Source: Cymbidium sinense (lineage: Eukaryota > Streptophyta > Magnoliopsida > Asparagales > Orchidaceae). From it: 64,000 bases of DNA. The stretch is from the NCBI GenBank assembly GCA_021442155.1, contig CM038218.1:58060268-58124267 (forward strand), given 5' to 3'. Positions 1 to 12,101 of this stretch are shown one piece after another. Both the position numbers and the translations under genes were made by a program. The notes beneath the pieces were generated by a model, which was given only the letters and a program-made list of their open reading frames with translations, was not told the DNA's origin and ran no database searches. Position 1 is the stretch's first letter. Each line of letters starts with the position of its first letter.

Positions 1-3000
1 AAACACATAGTTTTGAAGGAGAAAAGAGGGGTTCTATGCGTGATTAGATTAGGACCATCCGTTCTAATCATGCGGAATGGATGGTCTGTGGTCTGTCTCC
101 TCTTGAGCAGTGAGAGATGAATATTGTCCATCAATCGTCTCTTGATCCGAGCTCACCCGAGCTCGGATGGAGATCAAATTGATGTCACACCTTCGGGGAA
201 GCACAACAAGCACATCCAACGGTGGAGATCACACAAGATGCAAGTTTCCTTCACAAAGGACCAACCTATTTTAAGCTAAGGATATGTTTTAATGGCATAC
301 CTCACCGAAACTTATGATCGATAGTTCCAATGATTGAGGAAGCTTTGTTTGGTAGAAATGATGCCCTATTGAGCCACACGAGCTTTAATTTGGTGTGGTT
401 TGCTCAAGACCATCCCACAAGTAAGAATCACTTGATCAAACTCCACCCTCGCTCCACACCATCCACTCATGGGAAGCTTGGAAAATGATTTGTTTCAGCT
501 AGTCTAGGTCCAAGGATGGTGTGTGCAAATTTAATTGCACTTTGGTTACAAAATGGGGAAATGGCAATCTCTGGTTTGTTCCCCTATTTTGGTTTTACGT
601 AAAATCTAGAATGGGGATTTTGGGGAGCTCAAGAAATGTAAGGGGAAGCTCTGGGATCTCTCTCCTTGGCTGTTGGGGTTGAATCGAGTGTGGGTGTGTC
701 TGTTTGAATGAGAATGAGGGGGTATAACCCCTCTTTCCTTGGCTTGGGCGGTGATCATTATTTCAGCATTTTGATCAAATGGTCACCATGGAGTGCTTAG
801 TTTGGGTAGAGAATCCATCCACTTGGCCTCTCATGAGTGGAGGAAGGTGTGAGAGTGGCTTTCATTGGAGTAGTGGGTGTCCTTGGTGGTTTGAAACACT
901 CTAATGGGAATGGGGAGGTGATTTCACCTCCCCATGAGTCATGGCCGACCCAACCACCCTTGGGTCAGCCCACACCCTTGGTGCCTAAGTGGACCTATGA
1001 ATGGGTTCCAAGTGGCCAAGGGAAGGAAATGACCAAAAGTGCAAGTGTCTTATTTCATGGGATGCCCTAGACCTAAGGGCAAAGTGGTCATTTGGATATG
1101 GGTTTGATTTTGGAAGATTTGAAATGGGTAAAAAGTGGGTTAGCCCAAATTTCAAGTGGTTTGGAGTTTATTTGATTTGATTTAGCTTGATTTAACCTAT
1201 TTAGGTCAAATTAGGTTAGGTTGGGTCAAGTTGACCAATTGGTCAAATTGTGTCAAACTAAGCATTGAGTCAAGTTCACATGACTATTTGGAGTGTATTG
1301 GTGTCATTGGTTTGGTTCAATTTGCTTTGGATTTGATTTTGGCTCTTTTGGATTCATATAGGTCAAATGGGTCAAGTTGACCAATTTGACCAAATTGGCC
1401 AAATTGGCTTGGGTTGGGTGTTGGTTCAAGTTCATTGGTTAATTGATAATGATTATAGGCTTTGGTTTGAATCAATTTGGATTTAACTTGGATTTTATCC
1501 AATTTGACCATTTAGTTTAATTTGGGTTAGGTTAGGTTAGGTTGACCAATTGGTCAAATTAGGCTCAATAATGGCTTTGGTCAAGTTCAATAATCAATTT
1601 GGGATGAACTTGAACCATTGGTTGTAAACAATTTGTGTTGGATTATGATTTGACCTATTTTGGGTTTTAGGCCAATTTAGGTCAACTTGGGTCAAATGTC
1701 CAATTGGACTTGGTTTTGCTTAATTGAGGGTTTGGTCATGTTCAATCATTGATTTTGAATTGGTTTGAATCAAAGGTTTCAAACAATTTGGCATATGGTA
1801 TTTTTTGGCTAGTTTAGGTTTCATTTGGGCTGAAGGTTGACTTGGTCAATGGTCTAGGTTGACTTGGTTTGACCCAATTCAAGACAATTGATTAACCTAG
1901 GATGATTGTTGATCATGATATGAGGTTTGGATGGGCTTAGTTCAATCCAATTTGGGTTGGATTAGAATTAAGCTCAAAAGGGTCTTTTGGCCACTTTGGG
2001 TCAAGTGGACCTAAATGGGCCTATTTGCTTGTTCATGGCTTGGTTCAAGTTTAGTTGAAGTCACATATGAACCTAGGATTGAAATATAAATCCAATTGCA
2101 ATTGGTTTGGAGTCAAAAGGGGTCAACATGGGCTTGACTTGAGTAGACTTGGATTTGGTTTGATAATTGTAGTTTATATTTATATTTGGAACAATGATTG
2201 AAGGAATGATTGAATCATAAATCCATGGGTTTTGAATTAATTTGGGTGTCATTTAGCCAAGTTCAAGAAATTGGCTAAAAAGACTAAAATTGGAAATTTG
2301 ATTTGATTTGGGTTTGATTTTAGCTATTTAGATTTATATTTCATTTATATTTGGGAATATAAATGAAAATATAAATGCTTCATGAGAAAATCACTTGAGT
2401 TTGGAGTGATTTGGAAGCAAATTTAACCAAGCTATGGGTGTAGGTCAAAAAAGCTAAGAAAGGAAACCTATTTAGTTTGATTTGATTTTGGTCATTGAAG
2501 GGTGGATTTCATTTATATTTGTGAATATAAATGAAGGAACAATTGATTTATAAAGAAATCAATTAAGTTTGGGATAGTTTAGCTTGATATTTGACTAAGC
2601 TTATGAGAGTGGTTCATAAGACTTAGAGATAAATTTGGTCTTGGATTTAATTTGAGACTGATTTGTTTCATTTAGAATTGATTTATGATGTAATATTTGA
2701 TTTGAGATTAAATTGATATTTGAGAAAATCAATTGAATTGGGGTTGATTTGAATTTGGTTAAGGCTAAGTCCATAAGATGAAATAAAAGGGCTTTGGAAG
2801 TGTTTGATCAAGGGCTTCAATCATTTGGCTTGGAATTTGATTTATGATTTGGAGTTTGAATTGATATTTGAATTTGAAGTTTGGTTTAAGAAGGAAAGCA
2901 TGGGTTGGGCTTAGGCCATAGGGTTGGTAAGTTTTCCTAAGTCCCTAAGGCATAACCTATTCCTATGGCTAAGCCTTCTAAGTCTCTAGGCTTAGGTTAA

Positions 3001-3104
3001 GTGTTCACCTAATCATTAGAAGTGTTTAAAGACTAAGAAGCTCTTAGTGTTTATAAGAGTCCTAGATCTATGATGAGGAAGTTGAGAACTCACTCCAAAA
3101 GTGA
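1..3104 (+). mobile_element. Tat-type Ty3/gypsy non-coding 5' region, copy 1
   Basis: This stretch has no credible gene. It is collinear with about 46250-49092: both share the GAGCTCGGAT block, the phrase CACACGAGATGCAAGTTT or a close variant, a downstream stretch dense in GGTCAA/TTGACC words, and the same last bases (AAGTGAGGTCAA). Gypsy pol remnants follow on the same strand, so I read it as the LTR and/or long leader of a gypsy element, cut on the left by the window edge. From about 1150 to 2150 the hexamer TTGACC and its complement recur, often as the palindrome TTGACCAATTGGTCAA. The short ORFs inside are chance readings. The exact LTR boundary cannot be fixed without a second LTR. Confidence 0.7.
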
Positions 3105-3126
3105 GGTCAATTATAATTTATTCTCA

Positions 3127-3870
3127 AAATGAACCCCTTGAAGTGTGCATTTGGAGAAGCTTCAGGGAAATTCCTTGGGTTTGTTATCCGACACCAGGGA
3201 ATTGAAATCGATCCAGAGAAGATCAAGGTGATATTAGAAATGCCACCCCCCTAAAAGTTTAACTCAACTTAGATCATTCCAAGAGAGGTTGGCATATATA
3301 AGACACTTTATATCCAACATATAGGGAAGATGTCAGCCATTCTCATCACTTGTCAAAAAGGAAGCCAAGTTCAAGTGGGATGACAAGTGTGAGCATGCTT
3401 TTGAAGACATCAAGCATTACCTGATGACACTGTCAGTTCTAGCAGCCCCTATCATGGGAAAGCCACTCATACTTTACACTGCTGCATTAGATGACCCTTG
3501 GTGCTTTATTGGCCCAAGCCATTGATGAAGGGAAGGAAAACACACTCTACTACCTCAGCCATCATCTAATCCCTATTTAGGCTAATAATCCACCCATTGA
3601 GAAGCATTGCCTAGCTTTAATCTTTGCATCCTAAAGGCTACATCACTACATGATTCCTCATAAGGTGAACTTAATCTCTAGGATCAATCCACTAAAATAT
3701 CTCATGACACGGTCGATGCTATCCAGGTGATTGGCACAATGGTTTATGATCCTCTCATAGTTTGACATTACCTTCGTACCCTTTCATGTGGTGAAAGGAC
3801 AAGTGCTAGCAGATTTCTTAGCAATACACCCACTTCCTCCAAGTGATGATCTCCCAATGAACAAATCATG
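3127..3870 (+). pseudogene. Gypsy pol remnant: RT C-terminal end and RNase H domain
   Basis: The + strand starts in the RT thumb (NPLKCAFGEASGKFLGFVI, then RHQGIEIDPEKIKVI) and, after stops and frameshifts, runs into the connection and RNase H region (readable pieces PLILYTAALD, LAQAIDEGKENTLYYL, PPIEKHCLALIFA, FDITFVPFHVVKGQVLADFL). The upstream RT, protease and gag are absent: the leader is joined straight to the RT end. It aligns collinearly with 50940-51640. The order RT, RNase H, second RNase H, integrase is typical of the Tat lineage. Multiple stops and indels rule out function. Confidence 0.85.
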
Positions 3871-4330
3871 AACTTAGGGGATAGCATTCACCACTGGGAG
3901 ATGTACTTGATGGTGCCTTCTCAAAGAGGAGAAGAACCACAATCTATAATTCCAGGAAAGGTATGGGGTAGGAGTAGTTCTCTTAACTCTGGACTATGAT
4001 GTGATGAGATTCTCATATCATTTGTCCAATCCTTGCACCAACAATGAAGCTGAATATAAGGCTCTAATTGCTGGTCTGGAGTTAGCCATTACTCTAAGTA
4101 TCCAGAACATAAACATCTTCAGGGATTCTCAGTTAGTTATCAACCAAATTGCTAGGTCCTCTAAGGTTATAAACCCCAAGCTCCATCACTACCACAAGTA
4201 CACCATGGGTTATTAGCCCAAATCCTAGAGGTTACCATTTATAAGATTCCTCAAGGAGAGAACATCATAGTGTATGCTTTAGCGAAGCTTGCCAATGATT
4301 TCGCATGTTAGAGGATGAGTCCATATCAAT
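3871..4330 (+). pseudogene. Gypsy additional RNase H (aRNH) remnant
   Basis: A second RNase H-like domain follows the first, as in Tat-type elements. The best open piece (4001-4213) reads MMRFSYHLSNPCTNNEAEY and continues with ALIAGLELA and RDSQLVINQI. NNEAEYKALIAGLELA carries the conserved glutamate region and RDSQLVINQI the conserved Asp-Ser-Gln segment of this family. The start of the domain is in another frame (SQRGEEPQS, about 3915) and the end continues past a stop (QILEVTIYKIPQGEN, ALAKLAND). It is homologous to 51656-51890 of the second gypsy copy. Confidence 0.85.
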
Positions 4331-5650
4331 AAAGGTCCAAAATAAGTCTTATCCCTTATTGATATTGAACTCATCAAAAAGTACTCTCTTGAAGGGGAGG
4401 TTGATATTGCCAAGAAAGACGAGGAGTTAGATTGGAGGAAACCATTCATGGATTACCTAAATGATGGCAAACTACTTCAAGAGAAGTCCCAAGCCCATCA
4501 GATGAATCATAGATCACTTTCTTATTCTCTTATGGATGGTATCTTGTACCGATGATCTTTCGATCATATGTGGTTACGTTGTTTAGACAAGCACAAAGCC
4601 CTTAAGATCGTGACTGAGATACACTCAGGATTATGTGGAGAAAACTAATCCAGTATGGAGATGAAAGCCTAGATCAAGAGACTAAGATACTATTGGCCAT
4701 TGATGATCAATAATATGCATGCGATGCCACCAATGTTAAATACACGGTGTTATCCTACACCACCACCCAACATTCTACATCCTACATTGGCCTCATGGCC
4801 ATTCGAGTGTTGGGGTACTAACATAGTGGGTTTGATTGATCCTTCTTCTTCCAAGGGTCATCTGTTCATCTTAGCTACTACTGACAACTTTTCCAAATGG
4901 GTGAAGGCGATTCTGCTCATAGAGGTCATAGCTTAGCACTTTCTCCAGTTTTTTAGGAATCATATTGTATATAAGTTCAGAGTACCTTAATGAATTACCT
5001 CTGATAATGGTACTGCATTCAAGAGCACCGAGATCAACAAATTTTCCCATAGACATAACATAGATTGGAGATATTCTATCATCAACTACCCGAGGGCAAA
5101 TGATTTAGTAGAAGCCTTCAACAAAACTCTCATCCAAATACTAAAGAAGACACTCGACAATAACAAGTGATAGTGGTATGAATATTTAGTTAAAGCCTTG
5201 TGGGCCTACCTTGCCACATATAAAAATCCAACTCAGTATACTCCTTTCTCCTTAGTGTATGGGACCAAAGCCCTTCCACAATTACAAGTCCAACTCCCAT
5301 CACTAAGGATAGCTATGGGTATCAAGATCACAACAGAGCAGAATGCCAAGTTGTAGTTAGAAGAGCTCAAAGGTTTGGAGGAGAGATGCCTACAGGCATG
5401 CCAAAATCTCGAGTTGTACAAAGCTAAAATGATTCAAGCTCACAACAAGTTGGTCATAGAGCTTTTCAAGTATGAGAGCTTATTTTAGTTTTAAGTAGAC
5501 CGATTGTTGCCCATTGCAAAATTTGAGGCAAGTTTGAACCCACTTGGTAAGAACCTTTTTCCATAGAGAAGGCCTACCAAAGAGGATCTTATCAGCATAT
5601 TAATCATAAGGGAGAGTGCCCAATTCCTCCAATCAGCGGACTCTACTTAA
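4331..5650 (+). pseudogene. Gypsy integrase remnant
   Basis: Integrase pieces lie in order on the + strand: a zinc-binding region (LRCLDKHKALKIVTEIHSG, then YYWPLMI), the catalytic core (ASWPFECWGTNIVGLIDP, SSKGHLFILATTDNFSKWV, ITSDNGTAFKS, NDLVEAFNKTL) and the region after it (NPTQYTPFSLVYGTKALP). The second catalytic Asp (ITSDNG) and the Glu (LVEAFN) are visible. The position that normally holds the first Asp (WGMDLIG-like) reads WGTNIVG, with Asn at about 4820-4822. The cysteines of the HHCC finger are not in place. Several in-frame stops are present. No 3' LTR follows, so the element is 3'-truncated or rearranged. Confidence 0.85.
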
Positions 5651-5856
5651 AGAAATATTATAAATCATGTTTCAAAATAATTATCATCAATGAAAATATC
5701 ATTTTGAATTTATTCTCTTCCCTGTTGTAAGTATTATTGTTTGGGAATCCTCCATGATGTATTTAAGGTAGGTGTAAGGAACCCAAGCAACATCCTATCT
5801 TCATCGAGATAACACAAACACAAACTGCACACCAAGAAAAAAAAACAAAAAAGACA
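5651..5856. other. Spacer between gypsy remnant and tandem repeat
   Basis: Mixed AT-rich sequence ending in an A-rich run (about 5835-5858). No gene, LTR or target duplication is seen. It may be the 3' untranslated part of the gypsy element. Confidence 0.4.
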
Positions 5857-8747
5857 TATATTTTAATTGAGGTCACTCTGAGTTGAGATACACCCAAAGA
5901 CTCACAATATAGGTCGCCGACAAGGCTGCTAAGTGTGTCACCCTAGTGGTCTTCTTTGGAGGATGTAAGTCTGCTATGCTTTCCTTGCTTACCTACACAC
6001 GATGAGCACCTTGTTATGGTAAGCTTTACTATGTGGCCGTAGTTACCTCATGTTTTCATTTAAGAGGATGTGAGTCCTACACTTTCTTCTTATTAGCCTT
6101 CGTCACCAACTAGGTGAGTATAAGATTTAGGATAAGTCCCCTAGCAACTCCTTCCTCCCACTACTTCAGTCCATCCTTCCTGGGCTCCCTGCTAGCCTCC
6201 TTAGGTCGATAACATCCGTCCCACCAACAGACTACTATCGATGATCGCTTGGAAAGTTGTAAGCCTACATGCTTTCTTTCCAAATTGATCATTGCACACT
6301 GATGGATGTCATAGGTTGATTGGTTCTCACTATGCTAATGGATACACCACTCATGCAGACAGATACACCTTAGGTTGGTTAGTTCTTGCACCTTAAGATA
6401 CACCACTCATGGTAGATGTAAGTCTGCTATGCTTTCTCCTTGAGTTGGTCACCTACAACTATAGAATTCTTTTCCAAGGCTCAGGATAATGCCCCTAGTA
6501 GCATCACCCATATGGGCACTATATTTAGATCACGTTCTTTAAGACCCCATTTAGACATTACCTGGTTATCGATCAGCTTCCCTTTCTTAGTCACCACTGG
6601 TTGGAGAATCCATCCTATGGATGTGTAGATTCTCCCTTAGTCTAGTAAATTTGAGACAAGTCAAGGCAAATATAGCCCCTTCTCAGTGCGGTCCCTCGCA
6701 CACCAACAGGGTCCATGCCAACATATAATAAAATATATATTCACTTGTGGATTAGGAGAAAACCCCTAGTGGTACCTTTTTCCAAGTAGGTATCTTATCT
6801 TTAGGCAACAAAAACTCCCATGGGATCGCCATCACTCTTGAGTTGATATAAGTCCCGATTCACTCAAGAGCCCCTAAGTTGGGTTCGATTTATTGTGCTA
6901 CTAATAGGTCACCCCAAAGAATTGTTCCTGCTTTAGAAGATGTAAGTTTACACGCCTTCTTCCCAGAAATGCACACCGAAAAGGAAACCACTTAGGTTGG
7001 CTAGCTCTACCCCATGGCTAGTAGATTATCCCTTTGGATTTGTAAATTTGAGATAGGATAAGTCTAATATAGCCCCTTTTTAGTGGGTCCATCACACACC
7101 GACATGATTCATAAATTAAATCTATCAAATTTGACTAAGCTCACATCCCTAGCGGATATTCCCAACTTGAAATCAAACTAAACCAAACAAATCATATCAA
7201 ATCACATGAAATTAAGATAAAATTAATCCTGACTACTTTTGAGTTGACATAAGTTCTCAGTAGCATTCACTCAGTAGTCACTCTAGGTCAGGTTTGATTG
7301 TGCATCCAACGTCACCCCTTGTTCCTCACTTTGGAAGATGTAAGTCTACTACGACTTCTTCCTAGCACAACCATTGCACACCGAAAGGAAACCCCTTAGG
7401 TTGGCTAGCTCTACCCCGTAGCCGGTAGACTATCCCTTTAGTTTTATAAACCTGAGGTAGGTCAAGGCTGATATAGCCTATTCTTAGTGGGTCCATCATG
7501 CATCGACAGGGTCCATACATTAACTCAAATTAAATTAAACCTAATATGATTTTCCCCAGTGGAGTTAAATCACACCCTTCTCCCTAGTGGAGCCCCAAAT
7601 CATATATAAACAAGTCAAGCAATCAAATCCAATTCAAAACCAACCTCTCCAGTGTAGTAAAATTAAACCAACTCCCTCAGTAGAGTCTAAATCAAAGAAA
7701 TCCAACCAAATTCTTATCCCTAGTGAATACATCCCCAAACAAATCTTTGAAATCAAACTCAAATCCCAATCCCTGGATAGCCCGAACTTGCTTCCCCAAT
7801 ATGCCTCCACATCAATTAAAACAAAACAAATTAAAGTCAATTCAATCTTAATCTCTGGTGGATTATAGATTCTTATCCCCAGTGAATCTTCTTTCCATAA
7901 AGCATATAATCAAATCAAATTCAAACCTTATCCCCAATAAGTTTTCTTCTATGCCATCGACATAGACCCCTCACATGTCATGTCCAATGCATGTGTGATC
8001 CCCTAGTGGATCTCCCTCCATGTCCTTGACATAAAATTCTCATCAAATCTTATTTTTTTCTCTTATGCACACCTTTAATACTTCAGCCAAATGCCTGACA
8101 ATGTATTCATTCAAATTACATTATCTTAACATTGTAATCAATATTTTATGATTTGTGATGGTGCAAGCTCAAACTAACTATACAATATCATGCTAAACAT
8201 ATATAGTGTGAATTAAAACACTATATTATATTATAATATATGATTTTATATGATAATTTGCTATAATATAATATATTGTCTAACATTACACCTCATTAGA
8301 ATCAGTTAAAAGAAACAAATAACAAAATTTTCTCAAAATTTGAATAATGTTCATTTTGGATGTAAAATAATTATTTTTCCATTAGAAATGGTACAAAAAT
8401 AGCATAATTTTGGTGTTGCTTCTTGGTGTGTGCCATGAATTTGGCCAAATTCTTCCATCTCAACCTTCAAATTAACATTTTTTTGAGTTCTAACCCAATG
8501 TATTATAACAAAAGTAAAACATACTAAAATGTACAATAATATTTAGAAACACACCACCTAATTCATGTATATGTGAAGTTATATTGTTATGTACATTATA
8601 TTTTAATATGCTTTCATAGAATATATTATCTTACATTACACATTAAAATGAATCACTTTACAAAAAAAAATTATAAAATTTGGTTGAAAAATGAACATTT
8701 ATTTTGGATTCAAAATTCTATTCTTTTGATTAAATGACACACCATAG
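5857..8747. repeat. 2.9 kb tandem duplication, copy A
   Basis: The segment from TTTTAATTGAGGTCACT to ATGACACACCATAG recurs collinearly at 8749-11626. The first two thirds contain degenerate internal repeats of a GGAAGATGTAAGTCTGCTA-type phrase followed by a pyrimidine-rich stretch (near 5960, 6070, 6255, 6415, 6940, 7335) and repeated GGGTCCAT/CACCGACA phrases. The last third is AT-rich. No coding sequence is supported. It could be the tandem-repeated 3' untranslated region or LTR of a gypsy element. That is inference, since it directly follows an integrase remnant. Confidence 0.85.
8130..8747. repeat. AT-rich satellite-like monomers in copy A
   Basis: AT-rich DNA with recurring phrases: a TTCATTTTGGATGTAAAAT-type phrase near 8350 and again in diverged form near 8695, and TCTAACATTACAC / CTTACATTACAC-type phrases near 8280 and 8630. 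The spacing suggests degenerate monomers of roughly 320-350 bp. No ORF. Confidence 0.5.
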
Positions 8748-8748
8748 A

Positions 8749-11626
8749 TCTATTTTAATTGAGGTCACTGAAGTTATAATACCCGAAAGACTCACTCAAT
8801 AGTCGCTTTAGGTCAGTCGACGTTACCTGCTAGTGTGTCACCCTAGTGGTCTTCTTGCTTTGGAGGATGTAAGTCTGCTATGCTTTCCTTCCTTACTTGG
8901 CTACTACACACCGACGAGCACCTTGTTAGTTTGGTAAGCTTTACTATGTGGCCAGTAAGCTACCTCATGTTGGCTTCATTTAAGAGGATGTGAGTCTGCT
9001 ACACTTTCTTCTTAGATTAGCCTTCGTGCACTAACTAGGTCGAGTATATTCAAGATTTAGGATAAGTCCCCTAGCAACTCTTACCTGACTACTTAAGAGG
9101 TCCAGCCCTTCCTGGGCTCCTGCTAGACTCTTAGGTCGATAACATCCCACCAACAACAGACTATCGATGATCACTTGGAAAGTTGTAAGCCTACATGCTT
9201 TCTTTCCAAATTGATCATTGCACATGGATGTCATAGTTGATTGGTTCTCACTATGCTAATGGATACACCACTCATGCATGATACACCTTAGTTGGTTAGT
9301 TCGCACCTTAAGATACACCACTCATGGTAGATGTAAGTCTGCTATGCTTTCTCCTTGAGTTGGCCACCTACAGCTATAGGAATTCTTTTCCAAGGCTCAG
9401 GATAATGCCCCTAGCAGCACCTCCCATATGGGCACTATATTTAGATCACGTTCTTTAAGACCCCATTTAGACATTACCCAGGTTACTATCAGATTGGACA
9501 GTTCCCCTTTCTTAGTCACCACCCCTGTGGTTGGAGAATCCATCCTATGGATGTGTAGATTCTCCCTTAGTCTAGTAAATTTGAGACAAGTCAAGGCAAA
9601 TATAGCCCCTTCTCAGTGCGGTCCCTCGCACACCAACAGGGTCCATGCCAACATATAACAAAATATATATTCACTTGTGGATTAGGAGAAAACCCCTAGT
9701 GGTACCTTTTTCCAAGTAGGTATCTTATCTTTAGGGCAGTGTCAACAAAACTCCCATATGGATCGCTTGATCACTCTTGAGTTGATATAAGTCCCCAACG
9801 GCATTCACTCAGTAGTCGCCCCTAAGTTGGGTTTGATTTATTGTGCTACTAATAGGTCACCCCAGCAATTGTTCCTTGCTTTAGAAGATGTAAGTTTGCT
9901 ACGCCTTCTTCCTAGCAGAGTCAGCACATAAAAAAAACCACTTAGGTTTACTCTATGGCTAGTAGATTATCCCTTTGGATTTGTGTGATAAGTCTAATAT
10001 AGCCCCTTTTACTGGGTCCATCACACACCGACATGATTCATAAATTAAATCTATCAAATTTGACTAAGCTCACATCCCTAGCGGATATTCCCACAACTTG
10101 AAATCAAACTAAACCAAACAAATCATATCAAATCACATGAAATTAAGATAAAATTAATCCTGACTACTTTTGAGTTGACATAAGTTCCCAGTAGCATTCA
10201 CTCAGTAGTCACTCTAGGTCAGGTTTGATTTTTTGTGCATCCAACAGGTCACCCCAGTGGTTGTTTCTCACTTTGGAAGATGTAAGTCTGCTACAACTTC
10301 TTCCTAGCACAACCATTGCACACCGAAAGGAAACCCCTTAGGTTGGCTAGCTCTACCCGAGTTAGAGACTATCCCTTTAGTTTTATAAACTGAGGTAGGT
10401 CAAGTGATATAGTGGTTTCCATCATGCATCGTGTGTCCATACATTAACTCAAATTAAATTAAACCCAATATGATTTTCCCCAGTGGAGTTAAATCACACC
10501 TTTCTCCCTAGTGGAGCCCCAAATCATATATAAACAAGTCAAGCAATCAAATCCAATTCAAAACCTCAGGTAGTAAAATTAACTCCTCAAGAGTCTAAAT
10601 CAAAGAAATCCAACCAAATTCTTATCCCTAGTGAATACATCCCCAAACAAATCTTTGAAATCAAACTCAAATCCCAATCCCTGGTGGATAGCCCAACTTG
10701 CTTCCCCAATATGCCTCCACATCAATTAAAACAAAACAAACTAAAGTCAATTCGATCTTAATCTCTGGTGGATTATAGATTCTTATCCCCAGTGAATCTT
10801 CTTTCCATAAATCATATAATCAAATCAAATTCAAACCTTATCCCAAAGTTTTCTTCTATGCCATCGACATAGACCCTCACATGTCATGTCCAATGCATGT
10901 GATCCCTAGTGGATCTCCCTCCATGTCCTTGACATAAAATTCTCATCAAATCTTATTTTTTTCTTATGCACACCTTTAATACTTTACCAAAAGCGACAAT
11001 GTATTCATTCAAATTACATCTTAACATTGTAATCAACATTTTATGATTTATGATGGTGCAAGCTCAAACTAACTATACAATATCATGCTAAACATATATA
11101 GTGAATTAAAACACTATATTATATTATAATATATGATTTTATATGATAATTTGCTATAATATAATATATTGTCTAACATTACACCTCATTAGAATCAGTT
11201 AAAAGAAACAAATAACAAAATTTTCTCAAAATTTGAATAATGTTCATTTTGGATGTAAAATAATTATTTTTCCATTAGAAATGGTACAAAATAGCATAAT
11301 TTTGGTGTTTTTTGGTGTGTTATGAATTTGGCCAAATTCTTCCATCTCAACCTTCAAATTAACATTTTTTGAGTTCTAACCCAATGTATTATAACAAAAG
11401 TAAAACATACTAAAATGTACAATAATATTTAGAAACACACCACCTAATTCATGTATATGTGAAGTTATATTATGTACATTATATTTTAATATGCTTTCAT
11501 AGAATATATTATCTTACATTACACATTAAAATGAATCACTTAAAAAAAAATTATAAAATTTGGTTGAAAATGAACATTTATTTTGGATTCAAAATTCCAT
11601 TCTTTTGATTAAATGACACACCATAG
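8749..11626. repeat. 2.9 kb tandem duplication, copy B
   Basis: Second copy of 5857-8747, head to tail with almost no spacer. The copies agree over long stretches and differ by scattered small insertions and deletions, often where copy B has a CAG, CTG or GGC word that copy A lacks or the reverse (for example TGAGTCTGCTACAC against TGAGTCCTACAC). Copy B lacks parts present in copy A near 9930-9990 and 10360-10430. No gene is supported. Confidence 0.85.
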
Positions 11627-12085
11627 CATACCCTAATGTTGTTCCCTAAAGCTTAACTTGAATTTGGCCAAATCCCATCATCTCAGATATAAATTAGTAT
11701 TTTATGAATTATACCAGACAAACTCTACTACATCTACTATAACAAACTAAAATATGCTAAACAACAAGTAGTAATTAATAGTATGCTATAATGCATGATC
11801 ACTTATGTTATCCCTATATTATAATACACTATAACATGCTACAACATATAATATTCATTTTGAACATAAAATCTTACTTTTATACTACAAGTATAGCACA
11901 CCTTTGGTACTAACCCCTAATTTTTGCTTCAAATTTAACAAAAATTTATCATCGATTTATTAAATCAATATGTTTATTATTTATATTAATACAAAATATA
12001 CCAAAATATTTATTTCAAAACATCTTATAACATCACATCACTACATGCTCAAATATATGATGCTACATTATACTATAATATATGG
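11020..12085. repeat. AT-rich satellite-like monomers, copy B end and downstream
   Basis: Same AT-rich repeat as at 8130-8747, continuing past the end of copy B. AATTTGGCCAAATTCTTCCA (about 11328) recurs as AATTTGGCCAAATCCCATCA (about 11653), and the TTCATTTTGG phrase recurs near 11243, 11570 and 11852. Three diverged monomers of roughly 280-330 bp can be traced. The sequence stops abruptly at the first telomere-like repeats near 12102. Confidence 0.5.
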
Positions 12086-12101
12086 TATTATAATATGATT
12101 T

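Noticed and set aside
837..1070. 77-codon ORF in the left gypsy leader, and 46359-46649 in copy 2
   Set aside because: The two ORFs are not equivalent positions with a conserved reading frame in both copies, and no domain is recognisable.
7587..7868. 93-codon ORF in copy A
   Set aside because: Not conserved in copy B, where indels break it. Composition is that of AT-rich non-coding DNA.
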